The translations under genes were made by a program, and so were the position numbers. Of a stretch of DNA of 64,000 nucleotides, positions 1-9,723 are shown one piece after another. The stretch lies in the NCBI RefSeq assembly GCF_001742145.1, contig NZ_CP015749.1, positions 806,001 through 870,000 on the forward strand. Direction: 5' to 3'. Under the pieces are notes generated by a model. It was not told the origin of the DNA, did not search any database, and worked only from the letters and a program-made list of their open reading frames with translations. Position 1 is the first letter of the stretch, and the number at the start of each line of letters is the position of its first letter. Source of the DNA: Pectobacterium parmentieri. Lineage in GTDB: Bacteria > Pseudomonadota > Gammaproteobacteria > Enterobacterales > Enterobacteriaceae.

Positions 1-1
1 T

Positions 2-1168
2 GAATACGTAAAAATTTTGCTGATGAGCCGCGGTGGCGATCTCGGCATGATGATTATGGTACTGTGTGGCTTTGCTGCGTATATGACGCATATCGGTGCC
101 AATGATGTCGTCGTTAAGCTGGTTTCCCGCCCGCTGAAAATGATCAACTCGCCTTATTTGCTGATGATTGCAGCCTATTTTGTCGCTTGTCTGATGTCGT
201 TGGCGGTGTCATCGGCTACTGGGCTGGGGGTGTTGTTGATGGCAACGCTGTTCCCTGTCATGGTGAACGTCGGCATTAGCCGTGGCGCTGCTGCTGCAAT
301 CTGCGCTTCCCCTGTAGCGTTGATCCTGTCGCCGACGTCAGGCGATGTGGTACTTGCCGCACAGGCATCGCAGATGAAATTGGTTGATTTCGCTTTTAAG
401 GCTACGCTGCCCATTTCCATCATAGCGATCGTGTGCATGGCCGTTGCCCATTTTTTCTGGCAGCGCTATCTGGACAACAAAGCGAATGTTAGCCATGAGA
501 TTCTGGATGTCAGTGAGATCACGACGAATGCCCCGCGTTTTTACGCTATTCTGCCGTTTACGCCGATCATGGGCGTTCTGGTCTTTGATGGCAAATGGGG
601 GCCTGAGCTTCACATCATCACCGTACTGGTTATCTGTATGGTGCTTGCCGCAGTGCTGGAATTTTTTCGCTCGTTCAATGCGCAAAAAGTGTTTGATGGG
701 TTGGATGTAGCTTATCGTGGCATGGCAGAGGCCTTCTCTAGCGTCGTTATTCTACTGGTCGCGGCCGGCGTCTTTGCTCAGGGGCTTGGCACGATTGGCT
801 TTATCAGCGGATTGATTGGTCTCGCGCAGTCATTTGGCAGCGGTGGGTTGGTGATTATGCTGGTGTTGGTGGTCATCACGATGCTGGCCGCAATGACGAC
901 CGGTTCGGGCAATGCGCCGTTCTATGCGTTTGTTGAGCTGATTCCAAAGTTGGCGTCTCAAATGGGTATCAACCCTGCCTACCTTGCCATTCCGATGCTT
1001 CAGGCTTCCAATTTGGGGCGTACCATTTCTCCGGTATCCGGGGTAGTGGTTGCGGTAGCAGGGATGGCGAAAATATCGCCGTTTGAGGTAGTGAAGCGCA
1101 CATCAGTTCCCGTGCTGGTGGGGCTGATAGTGGTGGTGGTTGCTACAGAGATTATGATCCCTGCCTGA
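2..1168 (+). CDS. dcuC: Anaerobic C4-dicarboxylate transporter DcuC (5' end outside window)
   Basis: Inner-membrane carrier of the DcuC family, which in E. coli exports succinate and exchanges C4-dicarboxylates during anaerobic growth. The reading frame is open from base 2, so the N-terminal part (about 70 residues by comparison with the 461-residue E. coli protein) lies outside the window. The visible part is a near-continuous match to E. coli DcuC, including VKILLMSRGGDLGMM, AVSSATGLGVLLMATLFPVM and TGSGNAPFYAFVE. It is highly hydrophobic with many membrane segments. It ends convergently with yegH, separated by a hairpin. Confidence 0.93.
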   Translation, partial: EYVKILLMSRGGDLGMMIMVLCGFAAYMTHIGANDVVVKLVSRPLKMINSPYLLMIAAYFVACLMSLAVSSATGLGVLLMATLFPVMVNVGISRGAAAAICASPVALILSPTSGDVVLAAQASQMKLVDFAFKATLPISIIAIVCMAVAHFFWQRYLDNKANVSHEILDVSEITTNAPRFYAILPFTPIMGVLVFDGKWGPELHIITVLVICMVLAAVLEFFRSFNAQKVFDGLDVAYRGMAEAFSSVVILLVAAGVFAQGLGTIGFISGLIGLAQSFGSGGLVIMLVLVVITMLAAMTTGSGNAPFYAFVELIPKLASQMGINPAYLAIPMLQASNLGRTISPVSGVVVAVAGMAKISPFEVVKRTSVPVLVGLIVVVVATEIMIPA

Positions 1169-1180
1169 TAATATATAGCA

Positions 1181-1209
1181 ACAGCCCCTACCGTCCTTGA
1201 AGGGGCTGT
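1181..1209. terminator. Hairpin between convergent dcuC and yegH
   Basis: Nine-base inverted repeat (ACAGCCCCT / AGGGGCTGT) with an 11-base loop, lying between two convergent genes. It lacks a clear run of T on either strand, so termination is inferred from position. Confidence 0.5.
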
Positions 1210-1251
1210 GAGTATGGAGACGGTGTTGGCGGCTGCGCTATACCGACTCTA

Positions 1252-2838
1252 TCACACTTCAAAGTCAGTCTGTGGTTCGTCGTTTGGTGTGATGCGGACT
1301 TCCACAATACGGTGGCTTTCCACCGCCAAAATAGTGAACTGGTAACCATCGATTGATAGCGTATCGCCCACTTGTGGAATCCGCTGGGCGTGTTCCATCA
1401 GCAGCCCTGCCAACGTGTAGTATTCACGTTTTGCGTCCAGCGCCAGCGGAACATACATCGTTAGGTCTTCAAGTGGAATATAACCATTTACGGTCCAACT
1501 GCCATCATCATTCTGCTGAATACTGTGGCGAGCATCGCGGTCTTCCCCTTCGCGCGGTAAGTTGCCCGCTATGGTTTCCATCACGTCACTTAATGTGACA
1601 ATCCCTTCCATCGAACCAAACTCATCAACGACAAATGCAAAATGCGTTCTTGCTTCTCTAAACTGTTCCAGCGCTTGTAAAAGCGAGAGTTGCTCAGGGA
1701 AAACCAATGGCTGACGGATCAGAATTCGTGGGTTAAATGGTTCGCGGTTTAGCTGCTGCTGGAGTAAATCGGCAACATTTATGATGCCTAGAGGCTCGTC
1801 AGAGGTATTGCTGTCGGTTACCACAAGCCGGGAATGCGGGTTGCTGGTTAACAGTTTAGAGAGCGCCTCCTGCGTAATGTCCAGCTCAACCGACTCGATA
1901 TCATGCCGCGACGTCATGATGCTACTGATAGTTCGCTGGGCCAGTCCCAATACCCGCTTTATCATCCGGCGTTCCTGAATATTGAAGACTTCCTGACCTG
2001 ACCGGGTGTTGTCTGCAATCATCGACGAGTTTTGATTGTCCAGTTCAGCTTCTTCATGGCTACCGCGCAAAATACGCAAAACGACCTCTGCAGTCCGCTG
2101 ACGCAGTGGAATGGAAGAAGAAAGAAAGCGTCGACGGTTAAACAGGGAAACCTGATTCAACATCTCAATCAGTACTGAGAAGCCTATCGCCGCGTAGAGA
2201 TAGCCTTTGGGAATGTGGTAACCAAACGCATCCGCCACCAGGCTAAAACCAATCATCAGCAGGAAGCTGAGGCACAGGATAACGATGGTCGGGTGTTCAG
2301 CGACAAAACGGGTCAGTGGTTTACTGGCCAGCAACATCAGGAAGATGGCGATCGTCACGGCGGACATCATGACCAGCAGATGGTCAGTCATGCCGACAGC
2401 GGTAATCACGGAATCCAGCGAGAATATGGCATCCAATACTACAATCTGGGCGACTACCGGCCAGAAACGTGCACCTTTACGGTGGGCTTGCTGCTCCTCA
2501 TCTTTTCCTTCGAGGCGTTCGTTGAGCTCCATGGTGGCTTTAAAAAGCAGAAATAACCCGCCAACCAGCATGATGACATCGCGAGCACTGAATGTGTGCC
2601 CAATAAACGTGAAAAGAGGGGTAGTTAACGACACCAGCCAGGAAATGGACGCCAGCAGACCCAGTCGCATAATCAGGGCAAGTAACAGACCGACGACTCT
2701 GGCTTTGTCACGCTGCTCTTTTGGGAGTTTCTCAGCCAGAATGGCGATGAAGATAAGATTATCAATGCCCAGAACCAGTTCCAGGACAACCAGCGTGGCC
2801 AACCCGGCCCATATCGTTGGATCAGCGATCCACTCCAT
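1252..2838 (-). CDS. yegH: TerC/CBS/CorC-HlyC domain inner-membrane protein YegH
   Basis: A 528-residue protein matching E. coli YegH (527 residues) over its whole length. The N-terminal half is a TerC-type multi-helix membrane domain ([20 protein letters not shown] near residue 20, then [18 protein letters not shown]). A CBS pair ([20 protein letters not shown] onward) and a C-terminal CorC/HlyC transporter-associated domain follow. The start at 2838 was chosen because MEWIADP is the family N-terminus and an AAAGGTG ribosome site lies just upstream; a longer frame reaches 2985 but adds 49 residues without family support. The physiological role is unknown; an ion-homeostasis role is inferred from the domains. 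Confidence 0.9.
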   Translation of the reverse strand: MEWIADPTIWAGLATLVVLELVLGIDNLIFIAILAEKLPKEQRDKARVVGLLLALIMRLGLLASISWLVSLTTPLFTFIGHTFSARDVIMLVGGLFLLFKATMELNERLEGKDEEQQAHRKGARFWPVVAQIVVLDAIFSLDSVITAVGMTDHLLVMMSAVTIAIFLMLLASKPLTRFVAEHPTIVILCLSFLLMIGFSLVADAFGYHIPKGYLYAAIGFSVLIEMLNQVSLFNRRRFLSSSIPLRQRTAEVVLRILRGSHEEAELDNQNSSMIADNTRSGQEVFNIQERRMIKRVLGLAQRTISSIMTSRHDIESVELDITQEALSKLLTSNPHSRLVVTDSNTSDEPLGIINVADLLQQQLNREPFNPRILIRQPLVFPEQLSLLQALEQFREARTHFAFVVDEFGSMEGIVTLSDVMETIAGNLPREGEDRDARHSIQQNDDGSWTVNGYIPLEDLTMYVPLALDAKREYYTLAGLLMEHAQRIPQVGDTLSIDGYQFTILAVESHRIVEVRITPNDEPQTDFEV

Positions 2839-3404
2839 AGTTATTTTTTCACCTTTAAATGAACGTAACCTTGATAGCGTATCAGGGCGCGCGTAGATGA
2901 ACCAGAATTTGCGGGGATATTCTTTACCGCAATAGTGCTCACGGACAAATACCGACCAGATAGATGACAGGATAAGTCTTGTCATTTTTTTGACATAGAA
3001 AGATGAGTAGCTTATTGACAGGCTTTGGATGAAAAATCGACAATAAGTAAAATTTTAAGAATGATACGTAAGGTAGCGCACGTTACTATTTGATAATACG
3101 TGCATACAACGCATAGAATAATGCCCGAATTTCGGGAGGATTTTTACGACAGGGATGCACGTAGTCTTATTCTGAAAAGCTCCTTTCAAGCCATATTGCC
3201 CTTGTGCTATTGATGTCGCCGTCAATACTATGAGCGGGATTTAGTTTTTTTTATTTAGCTAAAACCATATAAAAAAATATATTGAATGGCCATTTTTTGT
3301 TAGATAAATCATTCGCTAACAGAGAAATTAAAGTATTTAGACGCAAGCAGATGGTTTACGGATCCAGGGTGTAGCCATTGGAGGGTGTTCCGTACGTTGT
3401 TTGA
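2839..3404. other. Long leader region upstream of the polysaccharide operon
   Basis: About 570 bases without a convincing gene, between divergently transcribed yegH and wecA. It is AT-rich with several T and A runs (around 3240-3300), and it presumably holds the promoter of the polysaccharide operon. A short GC-rich palindrome (CCCGAATTTCGGG, near 3124) is present. I could not fix a -35/-10 pair with confidence. Confidence 0.5.
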
Positions 3405-3442
3405 CAGCGCATTGGTAGCTATGAGCCAAGGGCGGTAGCGTG
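3405..3442 (+). promoter_or_regulatory. JUMPStart element with ops core (RfaH target)
   Basis: The segment starting CAGCGCATTGGTAGCT and continuing to the ops core GGCGGTAGCGTG (3431-3442) matches the JUMPStart sequence found before enterobacterial O-antigen, capsule and LPS-core operons. The ops core pauses RNA polymerase and recruits the antiterminator RfaH in E. coli. It lies 45 bases before wecA, so RfaH control of the downstream long operon is likely. Confidence 0.9.
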
Positions 3443-3486
3443 TCTGATGCAAAACATTCACATAACGGGTTGATGATGGTGCAAAA

Positions 3487-4566
3487 ATGCAAGAATTTGT
3501 GGTGGTCTTCCTGAGTGCTTTTGTTGCGTTGTTCTTAGCAAGAAAAGTGGCAATAAAAGTCGGATTGGTAGATAAACCAAATGAGCGCAAGAGACATCGT
3601 GGTCATATTCCACTTGTCGGAGGTGTTTCTATCTATATGGCCCTGTGGGTTATGTATCTATTTGATTCTACGTGGCTCCCTGATTTTTCTCTCTACATGA
3701 TTTGCGCGACGGCATTGCTAGTAGTGGGCGTTTTGGACGATCGCTACGATCTTCCCGTTCTCCCCCGGGTTGGTCTACAGGCACTCGTTGCTGGCTTGAT
3801 GATGTACGCTGGGGTCTATCTTGTATCTTTAGGCAAGGTGATGTTTGGTTATGAGTTATTCTTAGGCATTTTCGGCTATACAGTCACACTATTTGCGGTG
3901 TGGGGAGCGATCAATGCCTTTAATATGGTTGACGGTATCGATGGCTTACTGGGGGCACTTTCTTGTGTAACATTTGGTGCGTTGGCGGTGGTTTTTTATC
4001 TTAATGGACGGCACGAACTCGCACAGTGGAGCTTGTGCTTATTGGCTGCGACGTTACCTTATATTCTGTTGAATCTTGGTGTACCGTGGGGTAAAAAATT
4101 TAAAGTATTTATGGGTGATGCGGGTAGTACACTTATTGGCTTTACCGTTATCTGGCTACTGATTTTGGCTACACAAGGTTCTGATGCGGTGATTCGTCCG
4201 GTGACGGCGCTGTGGTTTATTGCTATTCCTTTAATGGATATGGTGACGATTATGGTGCGTCGGATCCGCAGAGGCGATAGTCCGTTCAAGCCTGACCGTG
4301 AGCACCTACACCATATTCTGATGCGTGCAGGTTTGACTCCTAGGCAGTCGCTATTGGCAATCGTTTTTGTAGCAATGGCTTTGGCTGCAATTGGTATTAT
4401 TTGTGAATTAAGTGGTATAACCGAATCTGTTATGTTGAGCGCGTTCTTGGTTGTTTTTGTCGGTTATTTTTGGGCAATAACGCGAGTATGGCGTCTGCTG
4501 ACCTGGATAAGGCGTGCCAGTCATGGGGCAGCTGTTGTTGCAGATAAGATGGAACAACGACGCTAA
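3487..4566 (+). CDS. wecA: Undecaprenyl-phosphate GlcNAc-1-phosphate transferase
   Basis: Membrane enzyme that moves HexNAc-1-phosphate (GlcNAc-1-P in E. coli) from its UDP-sugar onto undecaprenyl phosphate, the first lipid-linked step of many surface polysaccharides. The 359 residues carry the family signatures in order: VDKPNERKRHRG, the DDRYD aspartate pair, AFNMVDGIDGLLG, FMGDAGSTLIGF and the HLHHIL histidine motif. Many hydrophobic segments are evident. It is the first gene after the JUMPStart element and lies directly upstream of wza, so it probably initiates the repeat unit made by this locus. Whether another wecA exists for enterobacterial common antigen cannot be seen here. Confidence 0.92.
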   Translation: MQEFVVVFLSAFVALFLARKVAIKVGLVDKPNERKRHRGHIPLVGGVSIYMALWVMYLFDSTWLPDFSLYMICATALLVVGVLDDRYDLPVLPRVGLQALVAGLMMYAGVYLVSLGKVMFGYELFLGIFGYTVTLFAVWGAINAFNMVDGIDGLLGALSCVTFGALAVVFYLNGRHELAQWSLCLLAATLPYILLNLGVPWGKKFKVFMGDAGSTLIGFTVIWLLILATQGSDAVIRPVTALWFIAIPLMDMVTIMVRRIRRGDSPFKPDREHLHHILMRAGLTPRQSLLAIVFVAMALAAIGIICELSGITESVMLSAFLVVFVGYFWAITRVWRLLTWIRRASHGAAVVADKMEQRR

Positions 4567-4681
4567 CAGACAAATTAACGGCTGTTTGCGCTTTAGACTG
4601 TAGGTTTGCTTAACGAAATGTCCTCTATAATTATTTGATATTTTGTAGGGATTTGCGCTATTTTTAATCAAAAGTGATGGC

Positions 4682-5827
4682 ATGAACAGGATGATAAAGC
4701 ATAAATTGAAATTGATACCAATGGCGGTATCACTCGCTTTGCTGAGCGGCTGTACCCTAATCCCCGGTAGCCATCTTTCTACAAGCGGCAAAGCGGTTAT
4801 CGAGCAGCAAGACGCTGATTTTAATATTGATAAATTAGTAAATGTTTATCCGCTCACACCGTATTTAGTGGATAAGATGCGAACTAAGCCACTGATTGCG
4901 CAAACTAACCCTGCGCTAGAACGTGAACTCCAACAGTATGAGTACCGTATTGGTATTGGCGATGTCATCATGGTTACCGTATGGGATCACCCTGAATTGA
5001 CTACCCCGGCTGGCACATATCGCACCGCTGCGGATACGGGCAACTGGGTACATTCCGACGGTACAATCTTCTATCCGTATATCGGCAAAGTGAGGGTTGC
5101 AGGCAAAACGGTAATGGAAATTCGTGAAGATATCACATCACGTCTGGCAACTTATATCGAATCCCCACAGGTCGATGTTAGTATAGCCGCTTTCCGTTCT
5201 CAAAAGACGTATGTGACTGGTGAAGTTAAAACCTCTGGTGAACAACCCATTACCAATGTGCCACTAACCATCCTAGATGCAATCAATAAAGCGGGTGGGT
5301 TAAGCGAAAATGCTGATTGGCGTAACATTGTGCTGACGCATAACGGTCAGGAAAAACGTATTTCTCTTCAAGCGTTGATGCAAAACGGCGATCTTTCGCA
5401 AAACACCCTGCTATACCCTGGCGATATCCTCTATATTCCTCGTAACGATGATCTAAAAGTATTCGTTATGGGTGAAGTCAAGAAGCAAAGTACGCTCAAA
5501 ATGGATCGCAGTGGCATGACTCTGACAGAGGCTTTGGGTAATGCTGAAGGCATTGATCAGACGTTTTCTGATGCCACTGGGATTTTTGTGATCCGTTCAT
5601 TACGAGGGACACAAGGTCCTAAACTGGCAGACATCTACCAACTTAACGCGAAAGATGCTACAGCGATGGTAATGGGGACGGAATTCCAGTTACAACCTTA
5701 TGATATCGTTTATGTAACGACGGCACCGATTGTTCGCTGGAACCGTGTTATCAGTCAGCTTGTGCCTACGATTTCTGGGTTCAATGAGTTGACTGAGGGC
5801 TCGCTGCGAATTCGTACTTGGCCGTAG
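4682..5827 (+). CDS. wza: Outer-membrane polysaccharide export lipoprotein Wza
   Basis: Secretin-like outer-membrane channel for group 1 capsule and colanic-acid-type polymers. At 381 residues it is close to E. coli Wza (379). A basic N-terminus and hydrophobic segment precede a lipobox (LALLSGC, Cys24) for lipid modification. The Poly_export domain follows ([19 protein letters not shown] near residue 90), then SLBB-type repeats ([24 protein letters not shown]). It is followed without a gap by wzb, whose start lies 8 bases after this stop. The group places the locus in the Wzx/Wzy-dependent class. Confidence 0.95.
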   Translation: MNRMIKHKLKLIPMAVSLALLSGCTLIPGSHLSTSGKAVIEQQDADFNIDKLVNVYPLTPYLVDKMRTKPLIAQTNPALERELQQYEYRIGIGDVIMVTVWDHPELTTPAGTYRTAADTGNWVHSDGTIFYPYIGKVRVAGKTVMEIREDITSRLATYIESPQVDVSIAAFRSQKTYVTGEVKTSGEQPITNVPLTILDAINKAGGLSENADWRNIVLTHNGQEKRISLQALMQNGDLSQNTLLYPGDILYIPRNDDLKVFVMGEVKKQSTLKMDRSGMTLTEALGNAEGIDQTFSDATGIFVIRSLRGTQGPKLADIYQLNAKDATAMVMGTEFQLQPYDIVYVTTAPIVRWNRVISQLVPTISGFNELTEGSLRIRTWP

Positions 5828-5835
5828 AGATAATT

Positions 5836-6270
5836 ATGTTTGATTCAATACTTGTCGTTTGCGTTGGTAATATTTGCCGTTCCCCTACGGGGGAACGGTT
5901 GTTAAGACAGGTTTTACCGACGAAAAGAATCGCTTCTGCTGGATTAGGTGCATTGGTAGGAAAGCCTGCTGATGCAATGGCAACTGAGGTGGCAAATCAT
6001 CATAACCTTTCTCTCGAAGGGCATGAGGCACAGCAATTAACCTCTGCCTTATGCCACCAGTACGACCTGATTCTAGTGATGGAGAAAGGCCATATTGACG
6101 GGGTGGGGCGTATCGCGCCAGAAGTGCGAGGTAAAACCATGCTCTTTGGCCACTGGCTGAATCAGCAAGAAATTGCCGATCCGTATCGTAAAAGCCGTGA
6201 AGCGTTTGAATTCGTTTACTCACAACTTGAGCAGTCTGCCCAAAAATGGGTGCAGGTATTAAGCCGTTAA
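5836..6270 (+). CDS. wzb: Low-molecular-weight protein tyrosine phosphatase Wzb
   Basis: Cytoplasmic phosphatase that removes phosphate from the tyrosine tail of Wzc, allowing the polymerisation/export cycle. The 144 residues hold the CX5R active-site loop (CVGNICRS, Cys9-Arg15) and the general-acid DPYRKS motif near the C-terminus. The start at 5836 was preferred over a TTG at 5818 because MFDSILVVCVGN is the family N-terminus. Gene order wza-wzb-wzc is the classic export and kinase/phosphatase triad. Confidence 0.94.
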   Translation: MFDSILVVCVGNICRSPTGERLLRQVLPTKRIASAGLGALVGKPADAMATEVANHHNLSLEGHEAQQLTSALCHQYDLILVMEKGHIDGVGRIAPEVRGKTMLFGHWLNQQEIADPYRKSREAFEFVYSQLEQSAQKWVQVLSR

Positions 6271-6286
6271 CAAGTCAGGGAACCCC

Positions 6287-8461
6287 ATGACAGAGAAAAT
6301 TTCAGGAAAAGCATCCGAAACGAATGTGGATGAGATTGATTTAGGGCGTTTGTTGGGAACATTATTGGATCATCGTTGGTTAATTATTGGCGTTACCGCA
6401 GTTTTTACTATCGTTGGTATTCTTTATGCCACGTTTGCTACACCGATTTATAAATCGGATGCCTTAATCCAGGTGGAACAAAATGCCGGAAATTCCCTCC
6501 TTAAGGACATTTCTAGTGTATTACCTGATTCGAAGCCTGAATCAGCCGCAGAGATTGAACTGATTAAATCGCGTATGGTTGTGGGTAAGACGGTTAGCGA
6601 TCTCTCTTTAGACATTATTGTTCAACAAAAATACTTTCCCGTTTTTGGCAAAGGTTTTGCAAGGTTGTTGGGAGAAGACGCGGGTAAGATTGCAGTATCA
6701 AGATTGGAAGTGCCTAAGTCTTGGGAAGATGAATTTATCAGACTTACCATTATTGATGAGCAAAATTACGTAATAGAAGCAGGGGATGCTGTAAAATTCA
6801 ATGGAAAGATTGGAAATATAGAAAAACATAATGGTCTTTCTATATTAGTAAGCGATATTAAGGCTGAAAAAGGCACGGTTTTTCATCTTAAAAAGTTAAA
6901 TACCATTACGGCTATCAATAATGTATTAGAAAATTTAGCTGTTGCAGATAAAGGAAAGGATACCGGAGTACTTTCACTAAACTATGAAGGTGAAAATCCT
7001 GAGTTAACCAATAAAATACTTAATAGCATTAGCCAAAATTATCTTCAACAAAATGTTGAACGAAAATCTGAGGAAGCAGGAAAGAGCCTTGAGTTTCTTA
7101 AAGAGCAGTTGCCTAATGTTCGCTTAACTCTTGATAATGCGGATAATAAATTAAACAGCTATCGGCAAAAAAATGAATCCGTTGATTTATCTTTAGAAGC
7201 GAAAGCTGTTTTGGATACGATGGTTTCTGTTGATACTCAGCTAAATGAGTTGACGTTTAAAGAAGCTGAAATATCAAAGCTTTATACTAAAGAACACCCA
7301 GCGTATCGTGCGTTAATGGAAAAACGTAAAACGTTGGAAGATGAGAAAGAGAAAATTAACAAGCGTGTTGGTAGCATGCCAAAAACCCAACAAGAAGTAT
7401 TACGCTTAACACGTGATGTAAATGTTGGACAAGAAGTTTATATGCAGTTGTTAAATAAGCAGCAAGAACTGAGTATTAACAAAGCGAGTACGGTCGGTAA
7501 TGTTCGTATTATTGATGCAGCTGCACTTCAGCTTAAGCCTGTGAAACCCAAAAAACTGATTGTTGTGTTATTAACGCTAATCATAGGCACAGTAATATCA
7601 ACGGCATTTGTTATATTAAAAACAATGCTGCATAAAGGTATTGAAAACCCTGAACAGCTAGAGGATTTGGGTATTAATGTGTACGCCAGCGTTCCTTTAT
7701 CAGAGTGGCAACAGAAGAAGGACAGGGCAATATTAGGAAAAGGTAAGAAAAGTAATACACGTTCTACTGAACTCTTGGCAGTAGGTAATCCTGCCGATCT
7801 CGCCATTGAAGCGATTAGAAGCCTGCGCACTAGCCTGCATTTTGCCATGATGGAAGCTAAAAATAATGTATTAATGATTTCAGGTGCAAGTCCGGCTATC
7901 GGTAAAACATTTGTTAGCGCAAACCTTGGTGCTGTTATCGCACAATCGGGACAGCGGGTACTGATTGTTGATTGTGATATGCGTAAAGGGTATGCCCATG
8001 AGTTAATGGGAACTCATGGGATTGATGGTCTTTCTGATATATTGTCTGGGCAAATAACGACAGAAAAGGGTGTCCGTAAGACCGCTGTAGAAAACATGGA
8101 TTTTATCTCTCGTGGACAAATTCCACCTAACCCTTCTGAATTATTAATGCATAGCCGTTTCTCTCAGTTTATTGATTGGGCTTCCGAACGTTATGATATT
8201 GTTCTATTGGATACACCACCGATTCTAGCTGTGACTGATGCTGCAATTATCAGCCGGAATGTGGGAACTTCTCTCTTGGTTGCACGTTTTGAAGTGAATA
8301 CACTGAAAGAAATAGAGGTAAGTGTTCGTCGGTTTGAGCAGAATGGTACAGAAATTAAAGGTGTTATTCTGAATGCGATTGTAAAACGTGCTGCTAGCTA
8401 TTATGGATATGGAAATTATAATTATTATACTTATGAATATAAATCAGAGAGAAACAATTAA
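6287..8461 (+). CDS. wzc: Polysaccharide co-polymerase / BY-kinase Wzc
   Basis: Inner-membrane tyrosine autokinase controlling chain length and export. At 724 residues it has the full architecture: an N-terminal Wzz domain with a membrane segment near residue 30, a long periplasmic coiled-coil region, a second membrane segment near 420-445 and a cytoplasmic kinase domain. The kinase holds Walker A (GASPAIGKTF), Walker A' (VLIVDCDMRKG) and Walker B (IVLLDTPP). The C-terminal tail carries eight clustered tyrosines (YYGYGNYNYYTYEY), the autophosphorylation cluster. Base composition falls noticeably along this gene, marking the entry into the AT-rich module. Confidence 0.95.
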   Translation: MTEKISGKASETNVDEIDLGRLLGTLLDHRWLIIGVTAVFTIVGILYATFATPIYKSDALIQVEQNAGNSLLKDISSVLPDSKPESAAEIELIKSRMVVGKTVSDLSLDIIVQQKYFPVFGKGFARLLGEDAGKIAVSRLEVPKSWEDEFIRLTIIDEQNYVIEAGDAVKFNGKIGNIEKHNGLSILVSDIKAEKGTVFHLKKLNTITAINNVLENLAVADKGKDTGVLSLNYEGENPELTNKILNSISQNYLQQNVERKSEEAGKSLEFLKEQLPNVRLTLDNADNKLNSYRQKNESVDLSLEAKAVLDTMVSVDTQLNELTFKEAEISKLYTKEHPAYRALMEKRKTLEDEKEKINKRVGSMPKTQQEVLRLTRDVNVGQEVYMQLLNKQQELSINKASTVGNVRIIDAAALQLKPVKPKKLIVVLLTLIIGTVISTAFVILKTMLHKGIENPEQLEDLGINVYASVPLSEWQQKKDRAILGKGKKSNTRSTELLAVGNPADLAIEAIRSLRTSLHFAMMEAKNNVLMISGASPAIGKTFVSANLGAVIAQSGQRVLIVDCDMRKGYAHELMGTHGIDGLSDILSGQITTEKGVRKTAVENMDFISRGQIPPNPSELLMHSRFSQFIDWASERYDIVLLDTPPILAVTDAAIISRNVGTSLLVARFEVNTLKEIEVSVRRFEQNGTEIKGVILNAIVKRAASYYGYGNYNYYTYEYKSERNN

Positions 8462-8492
8462 TGTTTGCATCTTAAATAAATTACATAACTCA

Positions 8493-8518
8493 ACAACCAG
8501 ACGTGTGCATCTGGTTGT
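8493..8518 (+). terminator. Hairpin after wzc, possible attenuator
   Basis: Perfect nine-base inverted repeat (ACAACCAGA / TCTGGTTGT, eight-base loop) 31 bases after the wzc stop, followed by TCTCTAAAAG, which is a poor T-run. Hairpins after wzc limit read-through into the glycosyltransferase genes in some group 1 capsule loci; that role is inferred here. Confidence 0.5.
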
Positions 8519-8588
8519 TCTCTAAAAGAGTCGTGTATTCAATATATTGATTGGAGTGTAAAATCTCCGGTTTTGGATATGCAATACA

Positions 8589-8800
8589 GTGGCTAAAGTT
8601 GATGTAAGATGCCCGTTTTCTGAATAGGCAGTCCCTGTGAAAAAACACGGTTATGGCAAAAGTGGCCTTATCAGTCATGCAAACGCACCTTCCAATTTGA
8701 TTATTCCTATTGTGCCTGCCAAGCGGAAATGACAGACAAAGTCATTGACTTGGCAATGAATAATGCGGGTATTCGTGACACAGCGTGGGCACTACATACT
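8589..8800 (+). pseudogene. insA: IS1-family InsA remnant
   Basis: Translating from a GTG at 8589 gives AKVDVRCPFSE, then an in-frame TAG, AVPVKKHGYGKSGLISHA, a frameshift, and then CKRTFQFDYSYCACQ and VIDLAMNNAGIRDTAWALH. This is the order of the zinc-ribbon and helix-turn-helix regions of IS1 InsA. The gene carries a stop and a frameshift and is cut by the IS5-family element that begins at 8802. No InsB half was found after the insertion. Confidence 0.72.
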
Positions 8801-8801
8801 A

Positions 8802-9693
8802 GGCTGTGCCCCTTAATCATCTGAGCTATAGTAACTACTTATTTCCACAACACTTTGAGATATGGCCCGATACGATCTTCCCGATGAAGCATGGAGCATC
8901 ATCCAGCTCTTACTGCCTGCTGAATCTACATCCCCACGAGCCGGACGCCCATGGGCTGAGCACCGTAAAGTCATCAACGATATGTTTTGGGTGTTGTGTT
9001 CTGGTGCACCATGGCGCAATTTACCTGAGCGATATGGCTCCTAGAAAACGGTTTAGAATCGCTTTAATCGGTGGTCTAAATCTGGCGTTATTAACATTGT
9101 TTTCAACAAGTATTCATTACTTGATGACCATGGTCTTGTTGGCTGGCTTGCTACTGCGCTGGATGGCAGTAATATCCGTGCGCTGAAATGTGCTGCCGGT
9201 GCTCAAAAAAACATCCCAATCTCACCCTCGCGGTGGTTTTGGCACTAAAATCCATCTGGAGGCAGACACAGGCGGTCTCCCGCTAAACATTGTACTGAGT
9301 CCTGGACAGGCTCACGAAAGCCAGTTCGCATTACGCTTGCTGGATGGTATTGGTGTTCAGCGTCAGAACGGCAGCATGAAGCTGCCGTGGTTATGCGGTT
9401 TTAGCTGACAAAGCTTACTCAGGGCATGCGCTTCGTAACGAATTGAAACGAAAAGGGATAAAATCAGTTATCCCCCGAAAATCTAATGAAAAAATAGCTT
9501 CTGACGGACGCTCACGGTTCGCCAGTGACGTTTACCGTCGCCGCAACGTAGTGGAGGGATGTTTTGGCTGGTTAAAAGAGTGCCGGCGTATTGCCACACG
9601 CTACGACAAAACGGCGAGAAATTATCTGTCGATGGTGAAACTGAGCTGCATCCGACTCTTTTACAAGAAGTTATGCAATTAAGGGACACAGCC
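8802..9693 (+). mobile_element. IS5-family (IS427-like) insertion sequence, decayed
   Basis: An 892-base element with 16-base terminal inverted repeats, GGCTGTGCCCCTTAAT at 8802-8817 and the complement of GGCTGTGTCCCTTAAT at 9678-9693 (one mismatch). The flanks are TA on both sides (8800-8801 and 9694-9695), consistent with a TA target duplication inside a CTAG-type site. The transposase inside is broken. Confidence 0.85.
8862..9682 (+). pseudogene. IS5-family transposase, frameshifted
   Basis: The transposase is readable only by changing frame. 8862-9044 gives MARYDLPDEAWSIIQLLLP and the helix-turn-helix start (GRPWAEHRKVINDMFWVL) and ends at a TAG. A middle piece carries RGGFGTKIHLEADTGGLPL and VLSPGQAHESQ (about 9220-9340). 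9443-9682 gives the C-terminal DDE part (YRRRNVVEGCFGWLKECRR). At least one stop and several frame changes make it inactive. Confidence 0.82.
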
Positions 9694-9723
9694 TAGTATT
9701 GATGGTAGGTATATTATATTATT

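Noticed and set aside
2839..2985. Longer yegH start giving 49 extra residues
   Set aside because: The family N-terminus MEWIADP and the ribosome site fix the start at 2838.
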